A stretch of DNA of 64,000 nt from the NCBI GenBank assembly GCA_021234155.1, contig JAJEKV010000020.1, positions 6,490,563 through 6,554,562 on the forward strand. Direction: 5' to 3'. How positions within the stretch are numbered: position 1 is the stretch's first letter; every line of letters begins with the position of its first letter. A program made the position numbers and the translations under genes. The notes under the pieces were generated by a model. It was not told where the DNA came from, searched no databases, and was given only the letters and a program-made list of their open reading frames with translations. The stretch is from Isoetes taiwanensis. Taxonomy: Eukaryota > Streptophyta > Lycopodiopsida > Isoetales > Isoetaceae. This document shows, piece by piece, positions 34,985 through 45,939 of this stretch.

Positions 34985-37400
34985 CATGCCTGGCTAGGGA
35001 CCTGGAATACCCAGGCTGTTGCTGCTGCGAAAGAGACTGTACAGAATGTTCAATTTCAAGGGATTGATGTAGTTCCAGATGAAATTACATCTGTTGTTGA
35101 CAAGTACACATGGTGCATCGAAATTCGCGAACCCTAAGTCGAGCACAAACCATCTCAAAGATTTGTGTTTGTATCTTGCCGTGCCAGGGACAAAGAAGAC
35201 AAATAATGCGGGCATAGCAATTGATATGGGGGTGAATGCAGAAGTACCCGGTGAGATAGAAGTTTATGTGAAGATGTTTTGGACAAGTGCTTCCATGGAT
35301 ACAGGCTACCCTTGGCCACTTATGACCCCTAACTCATGTCAGCAAGCATAACTGAAAATCAAAACTCCTGCGCAGCCAAGGGTTGGTAGCTTAACTCATA
35401 CGAGAGCGTGGAAAGATCAGGAATTAGAAGGCGGAACGACATTATAGATGGCTTCCATACAGTAAGGCAATGGATTCTTGATCACAAGCAGACTAGGTCA
35501 AAGGGCTTGTATACAGGATATCACGGCAAGGCCCAATCAAAAGTCTATGATCCGACCTGGTTGAAGTCTCGTTATGGGGTTCCAAAGAAGGGGGATGCAG
35601 ACAAAAGTGCAGAGAAGTCCAAGAATGTGGTAGTCGACAAAGGCACTGCTATAAACAAAAAAAAAACATCTATGTCAAGTAGCCCCAACGTAGAGATGCC
35701 AGTTCTTATGCTTGGAGGTATAGATAGGAGAGTACGAACCCCTGATCCGAGCACTAGTGCAGGATAGTCTTCTGATCATTCTGCTGAGGTTCGGGTGATC
35801 AAGAAATGAAGAACAGAAGAGCAACCAGGCACCTCCTCTAAGAAAGGAAGACGCCCCAGTCCGCCTCAGAGCTCATCTGAGACAAGTGGGGACAGTGAAA
35901 CACCTAGTGATACAGGAGAGGAGGAATCAATGCAAATTGTAAAGTGTACAACCTCTACTGGGGAGTTGACACAGGAGAGTAGGCGTGAATTATCACAGAG
36001 CGCCATGTTGAATATCAAACATAAGGAAAGGGTTTATCCACTTGGTGTTGGGTTTGAAATAGATGTCGACATATTCAAGATGCATCAAGTTCCTGCCAAT
36101 ATGACATGCAGGGTCATCAGTGCAGAAGACGTGGATACTCTTTATGAGTCCTTCATAAGTATGCAAATGCATCCTCCATGTGCAGATGTCGTTCCCTTTG
36201 ACCCGGCAACTGGGCGTGCTATCAAGTGAAAGAGAGCAAGTGATTTGGACAATGCGAAATTCTGGATCGGGGATGGAAATCAGACTATAGCCGTTGCTCA
36301 AATCCTTGTAGACCAGGCTTTGGAATGGCCACCAAACAGGAAGCATTTAAAATATTTAATTTTTTTCTTTTATGCCAAGCGGAAGTATTGAGTTAGCCAG
36401 GAAACAAATGATATCACATTGAAGACAATTCATGCAGATGTCTTCTTCGAGCGGGTCCAGCAGCTTCGTAATCAGTGGAACTGTATGGCAAGCGTAAGAC
36501 GGGGAAGCATGGTATCTCCTCTCACCCAAAGTGGATGCCCGCCCAATTTGGAACAGGTCATCAGTATTCCAATTTGTTGCGTTGTCTACCTCACCTCCAA
36601 ATCGAGCAATCGCTTGATTTAGATTTCAGGTGCCCATGCCTGTTCCCTCCAAATTGGGCAGACGCCCAATTTGAAACCCCTAATACGAACCCCCGAATGT
36701 AGTTTCCTCCAAGTCGGGCAGGCGCCAAATTTGAGGACGCGTCTGCAAAACTTTTCTTTTGTGTTTACACCTTCTCTTACATTACCTATGGTATGCAGGA
36801 TTGGGTAGCTATAGCGAAGCAAACCCTGAAGAAAGCGAGCATGCGGGACTATGATTACTTCATCTTATCTTGACGAGCCAACCTGGAATATGTGCACGCA
36901 TGTTGCTCAACTCTTTTACGAGGACCAGCTATGATTAAACAAACATTGGAAAAAATTGATCAGAGCATAAAGTCGGGCAGGAATGTCGAAATGGATGAGC
37001 AAGACCACCATAACTGGATGTGCGTAGCTGTCCTAGGAGATATGCACATTGATGAGGAATTATTTGCAAGAATACAAATGGAAAAAGAGCTGATCTGCGT
37101 GAATCCTAAGTGCTCTACACAAATCGTAGAAACTAATCTACACATTGTGAATGAAAGACAGGCAAAAAAAAATATGGCATTATGAAAATAAACAAGCCAT
37201 AAGCCGGCCATGAGCTCTACTCCGAGGTCTTGGAGGCCAATCAACAGCCAGTCATGGCAGGGTTGTCTGAGGCCGGTCAGAAGCACGCCCATGAACCTTG
37301 CAGGACCTACACACAGACCGATCACACCAAGGCCGACCATGGGAGAAGAACTACTCAGGTCGGTCACGAATTTGCAAAAAAAGAATGAGTTAGGTTACAA
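34985..37400 (+). pseudogene. Unrecognised multi-part coding remnant
   Basis: Plus-strand open stretches read like one eroded protein. They are GTWNTQAVAAAKETVQNVQF (35010-35135), an Arg/Lys-rich part with FHTVRQWILDHKQTRSKGLY (35450-35600), and an acidic Ser-rich linker. Then comes a 110-residue part (35930-36340, one in-frame TGA) with YPLGVGFEIDVDIFKMHQVP and FWIGDGNQTIAVAQILVDQ. A Cys-containing C-terminal part lies at 36892-37185 (HHNWMCVAVLGDMHIDEELF). The 36040-36340 part vaguely recalls ParB-like nuclease domains (conserved VP...DGN/H..A.AQ). I do not know the family. Three copies of the GC-rich palindrome sit between parts at 36530-36735, possibly within an intron. Confidence 0.45.
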
Positions 37401-37461
37401 ACAGAATCCAAGATGATAGCTTAGCCTGGGCAGCAAGATGGTGGCCTGAGCAGGCGAATCA

Positions 37462-37705
37462 TGTTGAAGCAGTCACTCCTTGACATATGGATTCACTATA
37501 GGTTGATACCTGGAGTTAGTAGGGACAAGTTTACAGTCATTAGATCCACTTCTTGTTACCGTTCAGTTCGTTAGGTTGATTGCATATGTCAGTCTTCTGT
37601 TAGTATATGATCATATCAGACCAAGCCATGTATAAGAGTCTTCGTCCTTATGAATCAAATGTTCACTTGAATTTCATTTGTTTCTTGCGCTCTTATTCTT
37701 TTTCA
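37462..37705 (+). repeat. Copia-1 5' LTR
   Basis: This 244-bp LTR begins TGTTGAAGCAGTCAC and ends TTTTTCA. It matches 56271-56515 with scattered substitutions. Confidence 0.93.
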
Positions 37706-37720
37706 TGGTATCAGAGCCTC
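37706..37720 (+). promoter_or_regulatory. Copia-1 primer binding site
   Basis: TGGTATCAGAGCC directly adjoins the 5' LTR. It is the standard plant copia site complementary to the 3' end of initiator methionine tRNA. Confidence 0.93.
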
Positions 37721-37800
37721 CTTTCAATTGAATCTAAGATCTCAAAGGATTGAAAGTGCTTCCTGCTTCCTGTTTTGACAAGAATTGAAGAGTGATAGAA

Positions 37801-37908
37801 TGGCAGTCGGTGGCAACAATTCAAGCTTGATGAACCTGTGTCCACAAGCCTTTGATGGAAAAGGGTTTGATGGTTGGAAAAGGATGATGAAAAACAGGGT
37901 TGCAATAG
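37801..37908 (+). pseudogene. Copia-1 gag, N-terminal piece
   Basis: The gag start codon is at 37801 and the reading MAVGGNNSSLMNLCPQAFDG..GWKRMMKNRVAI is typical of copia gag N-termini. The ORF is cut by the Mutator-like insertion. The target site TTGCAATAG (37900-37908) is duplicated at 44966-44974, where gag resumes. Confidence 0.85.
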
Positions 37909-38275
37909 AAACGGGAGCAAATCATTGAAACGGGAGCAAATCATTGAAATGGGAGCAAAAGGAATATTCCTCGAAGATTCCTTTTTTTTTCAAAAAAAGA
38001 GCTAAAACGGGGTAAAAATATTATTTTTGTCATAAAAATGCATTTTGACCCCCCAAAAATCACTCATTTTTTTGTGCAAAGAGAAAATTGACTATGTCAA
38101 AGTGACACTTTTCCTAACAGTTAGAATTTACCTGAAGTGTGTTTTCAGAGAAAACCACTAATTTAAATGTACGTCCTACACATCATTTTGTTAGCTTGGA
38201 TCGTTTTCCAGAAAACGTACTTTTAGATTACAATGAGATATTTTTTAATGATATAATATTTTAAAGTACCAAAAA

Positions 38276-38421
38276 TGTATTCCGGAATACACTTTTACTA
38301 TTCGAGAATAACAGAAGTGTATTCCGGAATACACTTTTGCTTTTCTTGAAAGTCAAAGTGTATTCCAGAATACACTTTTCGTCTTGCTCGAAATCCGAAG
38401 TGTATTCCAGAATACATTTTT
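38276..38421. repeat. Left palindrome cluster of the Mutator-like element
   Basis: Four copies of the palindrome AGTGTATTCCGGAATACACT (or with CCAGG/CTGG centres) start at about 38276, 38315, 38354 and 38398, that is every 39-44 bp. Two more partial copies lie at 38660-38690. The spacers hold a TTTTGCTTTTCTTGAAAG-like phrase. Confidence 0.9.
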
Positions 38422-39209
38422 GATGTACAAGTTTTTGAGACTCGACAGTGATCTTGCACTTTTCCGAATTTTCCGGATTTTCAATGAATTTTCTGTATTT
38501 TCCGGATTAGCGAAACAGAAAAACAAACCAACAACCTTGGAATTTTATTTTTGTTTTGTGGGGATACAGGATAGCGGTACAAATAAAAAAAGGATTTTTG
38601 TTTTTGTTTTGTGGGGACCAAGGATACCGGATATTGGTTCAAAAAGAAACAGAGAATCTTATTCTGGAATACACTTTGTATTCTGGAATACGATTTCGTT
38701 TTCGAAAAAACTGGCAGTTCTTGTTTTCTTTGGCGATTTCCTTATGATTTTCTTTGGCGATTTCCTTATGAGGAGTTAGCGCCTCCCATTTTAGTTTGGC
38801 GCTTGCTTGTTTTTAGGTTTTTCCTACAGAAAATACAATCGTTGGCTACATCGCCTTCTTTTTCTCTCGGGATTTTGTTGGGCATTTTTGCTGGGCGGTT
38901 AGGCATTGAGCAGAGCTCTTCTAGGTATTCCGGAATGTTCTAGCAAAAGTACATATTGAGTTTTCTTTTGGTGACTTACAAGAATCACAGACAGGTGGGA
39001 TGACAAGAATCACAGACAGGTGAATGACATTGGAGTTTAACCTCTCTATTTGCCGATCAAGAACTGTGGATTCAAGAACTATGGAGCTGATCAAGAACCA
39101 TTTGGATTCAAGAACTGTGGAGCCGATCAAGAACTTTGGAGTTCCAATCAAGAACCGTGGAGTTTGGCAACTGTGGAGTTTTTACAGTTTATGTTTCGAG
39201 AATAAGGTC

Positions 39210-39449
39210 AGCATTTTGTTTTTTCAATGCATGCTGAAGAATCCTTATGTTGCTTGCTTTTATTCAGAAAAGGGCCAGATGGTTTGTAACTATATGTTGA
39301 ATCACCAGACTGTGTCCAATATTAAATATGCTGAACCTCTTCCTGGAGAAATTGCTGGGGAAGATAACTCTCAAAAACTCATGCTTGATATAAGATCACT
39401 TTGTAGACAGGAGAAACTAAAGCAAGCCTTGAGAATTCTGGACACATAG
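39210..39449 (+). pseudogene. Possible PPR-protein gene fragment
   Basis: An open stretch ends with MLDIRSLCRQEKLKQALRIL, which reads like the first helix pair of a pentatricopeptide repeat protein. The match is short and I cannot exclude chance. If real, it is a fragment captured by the Mutator-like element. The ORF runs into the foldback element at 39491. Confidence 0.35.
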
Positions 39450-39490
39450 GAAGTTCTGGACTTAGTCTCTGCATCTACCAACAACCAACA

Positions 39491-39949
39491 TATAACAACC
39501 AACATATAACTACCATTAACATTAATTAACACAACCATTGGGTCCAACACATTTAAATTAAAATCCCCCTTAAACCCCCTTTGGTTTGGGTGCATATTCA
39601 CACGGGGGGTGACTCCGGGCAACGAGAGCTGTTGGATAGGCATATTCACCCCTTATTTCTTAATCTACACCGTACGTAAAGTTCCTCGTTTGTGGGGTAT
39701 GCAAGTACAAAATTTGCTATACTGTATAACAAGATTTGCAAAATACAATAAGATTTCAGGCAAAATACTATATGGTGTTGATTTTGTACGTGCAGAATAT
39801 AATTATAAGGGCTCTCGCTGCCCTACGTCACCCCCCGTGTGAATATGCACCCAAACCAAAGGGGGTTTAAGGGGGATTTTAATTTAAATGTGTTGGACCC
39901 AATGGTTGTGTTAATTAATGTTAATGGTAGTTATATGTTGGTTGTTATA
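39491..39949. mobile_element. Foldback MITE with arms of about 140 bp
   Basis: The left arm (39491-39631) and right arm (39811-39949) are near-perfect inverted complements, sharing TATAACAACCAACATATAAC at the outer ends and CACACGGGGGGTGAC toward the loop. The loop of about 180 bp has no coding capacity. No target duplication is evident beyond a possible TA. A GGGCCCTTCGGGCCC hairpin follows at 39965. Confidence 0.85.
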
Positions 39950-40399
39950 CTAAAAAAAATTTTGGGCCCTTCGGGCCCTAAAAAAAGCAAACATACGTAA
40001 AAACATGTAAAACATGCAAAACTCGTATGATGTTCTTTCCATACATCTATGGCAATGCTCCTTTATCCGCATTTACATGATTATGTATCATTATATGCCA
40101 GTTACCACAACATACCACTCATATTCATAAGGCTATCCAAGGTGCCTGAGCAAAAGTAAATTCTTGGATGAACTAGAAGCACAAATACAAAGCCTACTTC
40201 TACAAGGAAAAAGTTGCAGCAGGATATGCCTCAATTTCCATACATCTATGGTAATATTAGTTTACCACATTTACATGATTATGTATATCATTCTCTGCAC
40301 GAGACAACTAAAGGCTTTGGCAGAAGGAATTCCTGACAACATTGTCCCTGAGTAAATTTGAAACTTAGTTTATATATTTAATACGTTCCACTTCTGTAG

Positions 40400-40909
40400 C
40401 TAATGTTACCTGTGGCATCTTATTGATAAATCTTGATGCATTTGCAAGATATATCTTGACTTTGTATTTCCTCCATAGTTGCATCCGCTTGTCGATACAA
40501 TATTTTCTTTCACTGAAGCCCCAAAAAGAACAGGTTCCTGACTTACTACCGCAATTTGCTGTCTTAGCCATCTTAATTGCATTTTCTTGATATTAACATT
40601 ATGAATAAGAATCTCACCACCTTGGGGATCATAAAACCTCTCTAACAAATATACAAATATAGATTTTCCACTGCCACTTTCTCCAACCAATGCAGTTGTC
40701 ATGCCTGATGGAATGCTTAGTGAAAACTTGGAGAAAATTTGAACATCTAGACGTGCTGGATAGGTAAAATCGACATCCCTAAACTCCACATTTCCCTTCA
40801 TATTTTCAACCGTTACACCATCCGTTTTGCATACATCTATTTCAGGAATTCTTTGAATGACTTCAAACATCTTATAAGTTGTCGGCTGCTCGTCTAGCTG
40901 CAAATGCAT
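40400..40909 (-). pseudogene. ABCB (P-glycoprotein-type) transporter fragment
   Basis: The minus strand encodes the first nucleotide-binding domain of a plant ABCB exporter. It has the linker YKMFEVIQRIPEIDVCKTDG, the A-loop FRDVDFTYPARLDVQIFSKF, Walker A GESGSGKS, and the Q-loop with VVSQEPVLFGASVKENI. An eroded exon end with ANASRFINKMPQ precedes a GT splice site near 40408. It lacks the ABC signature, Walker B and all membrane spans, and has a frame shift near 40540. It is a gene fragment carried inside the Mutator-like element. Confidence 0.85.
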
Positions 40910-41126
40910 GCAAGCAAGGGAAGTTTGACCTATTCAAATTCAACAAGAACTCTCGTTCATTTTCATTTAGCAATGTGGATTTATTCTTTGAACAGAGGTG
41001 TATCTTGGAGCGAATCTGAGGAACCGGATATGCAATAAGAGATGATCGATTATGGTCAAAACAACACCGCCTTCTCATAGTATAGTTCCAAAAGAAAAAA
41101 AAAAATAACATGAATCTCACCCTAAC

Positions 41127-42612
41127 GCCTTCCAAAAAAAAAGGGAACACAAACAAAAGAAAACAAAGACAGAGGTGCAAAGCCATGTCATACTTGGATT
41201 GAAGAGGAGAAGTGGGTTTGAAGTGCCAGCCCCGTTGAGAAACTGGTATTGCATGTCCTCCAAATTGGGTGCTAGTCCAAACGGATTCATAAGGTTCCTG
41301 TTTCGATTTGCATAGCCCTGCCGAGCTCTGTTGCATTGCAAATTACATATTAGGCATATTAGCAGTTTGCACGCATATCAAATGTAAAAATGATTTGGGT
41401 TAGATCAACGCAAGAATATGAATTCAAACTCTCGTACCTGATGCAAAAATCAGCAACCGGGATAGCCCTGATCCATCTAAGCAAGACAACTCTATTGAAC
41501 CTCCTCCATTACGCTTCATTGTTGGGGTATCCGGTCTTGTAAACGTAAGCTACCATTTCTTACATGGATTTATCTGCCCTTGTATACAACTGTTGATGTC
41601 AGAATTTTCAACTACAGATGTATACTTTGAAACGGGTACGCAGCACCTCATCTTGCAACATTTGTACAAAGCATTAGGAGAAATACGCCTTTTGCAGCAA
41701 GATTAAACCCCAGCTCAATTTCTGTATTTGAAACATCACATCCGGCCTCATTTCCATCACATTCAACAAATCATTCAAAACCCAGGTTTATCCGACATAA
41801 TGATTCAAAGCAATCGACAGAACTGGGAGTTTCTGATCCTCAGGGGCATCTTTGCGGGACTTGTTTCTGCCTTCCAAAAAAAAAGGGAACACAAACAAAA
41901 CAAAACAAAGACAGAGGTGCAAAGCCATGTCATACTTGGATTGAAGAGGAGAAGTGGGTTTGAAGTGCCAGCCCCGTTGAAAAACTGGTATTGCATGTCC
42001 TCCAAATTGGGTGCTAGTCCAAACGGATTCATAAGGTTCATGTTTCCATTTGCATAGCCCTGCCGAGCTCTGTTGCATTGCAAATTACATATTAGGCATA
42101 TTAGCAGTTTGCACGCATATCAAATGTAAAAATGATTTGGGTTAGATCAACGCAAGAATATGAATTCAAACTCTCGTACCTGATGCAAAAATCAGCAACC
42201 GGGATAGCCCTGATCCATCTAAGCAAGACAACTCTATTGAACCTCCTCCATTACGCTTCATTGTTGGGGTATCCGGTCTTGTAAACGTAAGCTACCATTT
42301 CTTACATGGATTTATCTGCCCTTGTATACAACTGTTGATGTCAGAATTTTCAACTACAGATGTATACTTTGAAACGGGTACGCAGCACCTCATCTTGCAA
42401 CATTTGTACGAAGCATTAGGAGAAATACGCCTTTTGCAGCAAGATCAAACCCCAGCTCAATTTCTGTATTTGAAACATCACATCCGGCCTCATTTCCATC
42501 ACATTCAACAAATCATTCAAAACCCAGGTTTATCCGACATAATGATTCAAAGCAATCGACAGAACTGGGAGTTTCTGATCCTCAGGGGCATCTTTGCCGG
42601 ACTTGTTTCTGC
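41127..42612. repeat. 742-bp tandem duplication
   Basis: The block beginning GCCTTCCAAAAAAAAAGGGA at 41127 is repeated from 41869 with a period of 742 bp and very few differences. Each copy holds a plus-strand open stretch (VYFETGTQHLILQHLYEALG) and a minus-strand one (NPFGLAPNLEDMQYQFLNGA). Both look like pieces of real proteins that I cannot name, probably captured host exons. Confidence 0.88.
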
Positions 42613-44214
42613 TCCAAAACGGTCGTGTAGCCATTGTTAGGCCGAAACCCTAAACTTTAAAGCTACTAATGTAGCCATCAGAACTCTAAAGTCGAACCCA
42701 CCAAGCCATGCCATGGAAACTTTGAATATGTAGCACAAACTGTTGAAGCAAGCATCCGGCTGCATCATCCTCCGCCACTCCAAATCTGTTTCCACTCTGA
42801 TCACAAGAAGATTAATTTTTTGCAAGAATGCCCATGCACGAGGCTTGCATGTTCAGCCTCTAAAATAAAAAGAGGGCTTTTGTTGTGAGCCCTTGGATGT
42901 TGGACCATTGAAAAAAAAAAGCTAAATCAACGACTAAGCAATGATGCACTCTAGATGTACGCATTAGTACATCCATTCGAATACACCATGAAATCTTAGG
43001 AAAACCTTTGTGAAAAGCGTACAAAAACACAAAGAAAACCCCCTGTTATTATGCTACATATTGCGAGATGGTAGTTCCTTAAGGGACATTTTTATAAAAG
43101 AACTGAAGAAGGAACACGATTCCCAAGTAACTGTAAAAAACGTGGTGACCCTCGGTTGTTCTGGAGAGCAGGATGATTTAAATGAAGCATCTGTTCTTAA
43201 GGAGACGGAGGTATGTGTATATCAGCTTGTAAAGATGTAATTTATGCACTACACAAAGTATTGAAATGCTTTGGATATTTGTACTTTGCATCAGAATTAT
43301 GTTTTGGAAGCGCTCTTTGTGGTAAGTTTTGTCATTTTTATGTTGCAGTTTGACCAGGTTTATTGTCACTAATTCAAGTAACTTTGTTCAACAGAGCATT
43401 ATTGCTAAAATCATTTTAGTGTTAGGGCTTTGCTGTGTGATGGGTATTCAAGCACCATCTAGATTTGAATCTCCCCATGAGTCTTAAAGTGGATACAACA
43501 CGTTTTGAAATCAGTGAATGGCTTTCCGGATGATGTTTAAGCTTCTACGCTTATCTAGTTCTATTTCAAATGCATAAAGTTCGTATTTGTAAAATTGTTT
43601 TTGGGGATTGTAATTTATATATTAAGTTGCCAACAAGCCTATTTGATCAATCAAAAAGATATTAGGCTCTTGATTTGGTGTCAATTAAAAGCTTTGCTGC
43701 TAAAAGAATGTTGTTTTGAGAATGGAAAATATATGCTTCCAGCATACTTTACAGCATATTAGTGTTGAGCCTCAAAACCATTTCCAAAAAAGATTTTCAA
43801 ACTAAGATTTTCAAGCCTTTAGAATTCTGGACATATAGCTTTTAAACACATAGGAAATTTGGGGCACAGGTTGGCTTGCGAATTTGAGATACAATTGTTA
43901 TCTTTGTTAACAAAATTCAGGACCTTCCATGTAACCTACAAGTGTTATCTTTGTTACCATTATTCAGGACCTTCCATGTAAACTATTATCAATGAATTAT
44001 AATATTGAGCTTTTTGTCAATAGCACTTAAACAATGAACACTTATCCAATGTTAGCAACATTGTCATCTGCAAAGATAGTGTTCAACCAACTAGACATAT
44101 TTTCTTTGAGCCTAAACCTAAGAGAGGCATCCCAATTGGCAATATAGAAGCCTTCACAATATGTTACAGAAAATACACGTATCCCAAGTATCTAAGGGTA
44201 CTAACATGATACAT
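42613..44214. other. Unassigned interior of the Mutator-like element
   Basis: This is AT-rich sequence with only short ORFs and no recognised domain. A GACCTTCCATGTAA phrase is repeated at 43921 and 43969. Confidence 0.4.
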
Positions 44215-44221
44215 GTTTGAT

Positions 44222-44405
44222 TTCGGAATACACGTTTGATTTCTTAGAAAGCAAAGGTGTATTCCGGAATACACATTTGCTTCCTCAGGAAAGCAAAAGT
44301 GTATTCCGGAATACACTTTTGCTTTCTCCGAGAATCCAAAGTGTATTCTGGAATACACGTTTATTTTTTAAAAAAGCAAAAGTGTATTCCAGAATACACT
44401 TTTGT
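44222..44405. repeat. Right palindrome cluster of the Mutator-like element
   Basis: Four full copies of AGTGTATTCCGGAATACACT and variants start at about 44255, 44297, 44338 and 44387, with a half copy at 44222. They are 41-49 bp apart with AAAGCAAA spacers. The cluster mirrors the left one at 38276-38421 in reverse orientation. Confidence 0.9.
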
Positions 44406-44974
44406 TTTTTACATTTTTTGTTGTTTGTGTCCTAGTGTTCATTTATGTACTTGATTATTTTCTTGTTTTTTATTCAGCCCATAGAACGTCAAACATGTTT
44501 GATGGAACAACTAAACGTGGACTACCCTTTAAGGTTCCAAAAGTGGACCACCAAGGAGCAGACAGGGGAGAAGGATAAAGCTGAGTCGAGCAAAAAAACA
44601 TGACAACGTTAACATTATTTAGAGAGTTTTATGCTAAACCATGACAACGTTAACATTATATTACTGCCAATTATTATTGAAATATTTATTATTCTTATAT
44701 CTCTATTTTGATGTTTTTGAAGTCTTACTTTCATGGATTGTACATTCATGTCTAAATTTTGCCAGTTTTGAGTTTGTGGCATTTCAAAAATACAAACTTG
44801 ACACTTAATGGGGTGTCAAAATGCAAAAAAAAAAAAACAAAAACAAAAACAAAACTGAACCTCTAGAAATTTTTCAGTTACTCTAAAAATGGTCATTTGT
44901 TTAGAACATGTTGTTTTTTTGAAGGGAATCTTTGAAACGAGAGTTATGCAACACTCCCATTTCATTTGCAATAG

Positions 44975-45760
44975 TGTTGAAATTGTTCTGAAGGCGGAGC
45001 TGTTGTGGGAAGTAACTGAAGGCAGCAAAACCGAGCCCGTCATTACCAAAACAGACGATCCTGAACAAGAAAAAAATTTATTGTTGTGGAAGCACAAGGA
45101 TAGTCGTGCCTTGGCATGTCTTGCAATGTGTCTCTCCAAGAACCAGCTGTAACTGGTGCGGGGAGAATTGGAGAAAGGAAGTAAAGCCCTGTGGGATTTT
45201 CTTTGCTCTCGTTATAGAAAAAGGTCGAAGATTGAGGTATTGCAGCTTCATACTAAATTAGAAACCCTCAAATTTCAAGATGTTCAGGACACTAGGGTCC
45301 ATCTTGCAAAACTGCAGGAAAAATTTGATCAAATTGAAGATGCCTGAAGAGATCATGCATTGTCCAATGCTCAGAAAAAGCTGAAATTGTATACTTCTCT
45401 TCCTCGTTCTTGGGATGGGACAGTAGAATTAATGCTGACCTCACGCAAGGAAGCTAGCTGGGAAGAGATTGATGAAGATCTTATAGAACTCTCTCTCATG
45501 CATCACCAAAGAGGAGAGCATACCAAACCTGAGCAAGCATTTGTTACTCAAGCTAGAAGTCCTACCCAGCATAATACTGGTGAAAGGAAACCACAATATG
45601 CCCAAGATGGAACTCTGCGTTGCAAAGACCAATGCCGAAATTGCCTGGGTTTTGCCTATCATGGCAGACAGTGTCTCAGCAAGCCCTATTCTCCTCTGGC
45701 ACAGCTAAGAAGGCATCCACATCCGCCCCTTCAAAGAGTGACGAGATGGCCCATATAGTG
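44975..45760 (+). pseudogene. Copia-1 gag, continued
   Basis: After the duplicated TTGCAATAG target, gag resumes with ELLWEVTEGSKTEP and DSRALACLAMCLSKNQL. It continues as RGELEKGSKALWDFLCSRYR, LQLHTKLETLKFQDVQDTRV and SLPRSWDGTVELML in several frames (45156-45758). These match the UBN2/copia gag pattern. A stop at 45150 and one near 45347 break the ORF. Confidence 0.85.
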
Positions 45761-45939
45761 GAGGCCTTAGAGCTCAAAGAAGAGACATGTCTCCTTGAAG
45801 AAGCATATATCTCAGAGGTACTTTCTTTTTATCTGATTCATGATCAGACCTCTCTTCTTGAAGAGGCATATATTTCAGAACCAACGGCATGTATTTCATA
45901 ACTAGAGGCTCCAGTCTCTCTATCCATCACAATTCTCAC

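Larger units (their letters stand above)
37909..44965. mobile_element. Mutator-like element carrying gene fragments (Pack-MULE type)
   Basis: This 7,057-bp insertion is flanked by the 9-bp duplication TTGCAATAG (37900-37908 and 44966-44974), the size expected of Mutator elements. The ends are degenerate inverted repeats sharing GAAAYGGGAG, AGATTCC..TTTTCAAAAAAA and TGCATTTTGAC.CCCC in the same order over about 150 bp. Further in, both sides carry clusters of a 20-bp palindrome. No MURA-type transposase is recognised. The inside contains an ABCB transporter fragment, a possible PPR fragment, a foldback MITE and a 742-bp tandem duplication. Confidence 0.78.

Noticed and set aside
38384-38943. 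Overlapping plus-strand ORFs rich in Phe and Tyr
   Set aside because: They arise from translation of the repeated TGTATTCCGGAATACA palindromes and T-rich DNA; no protein domain.
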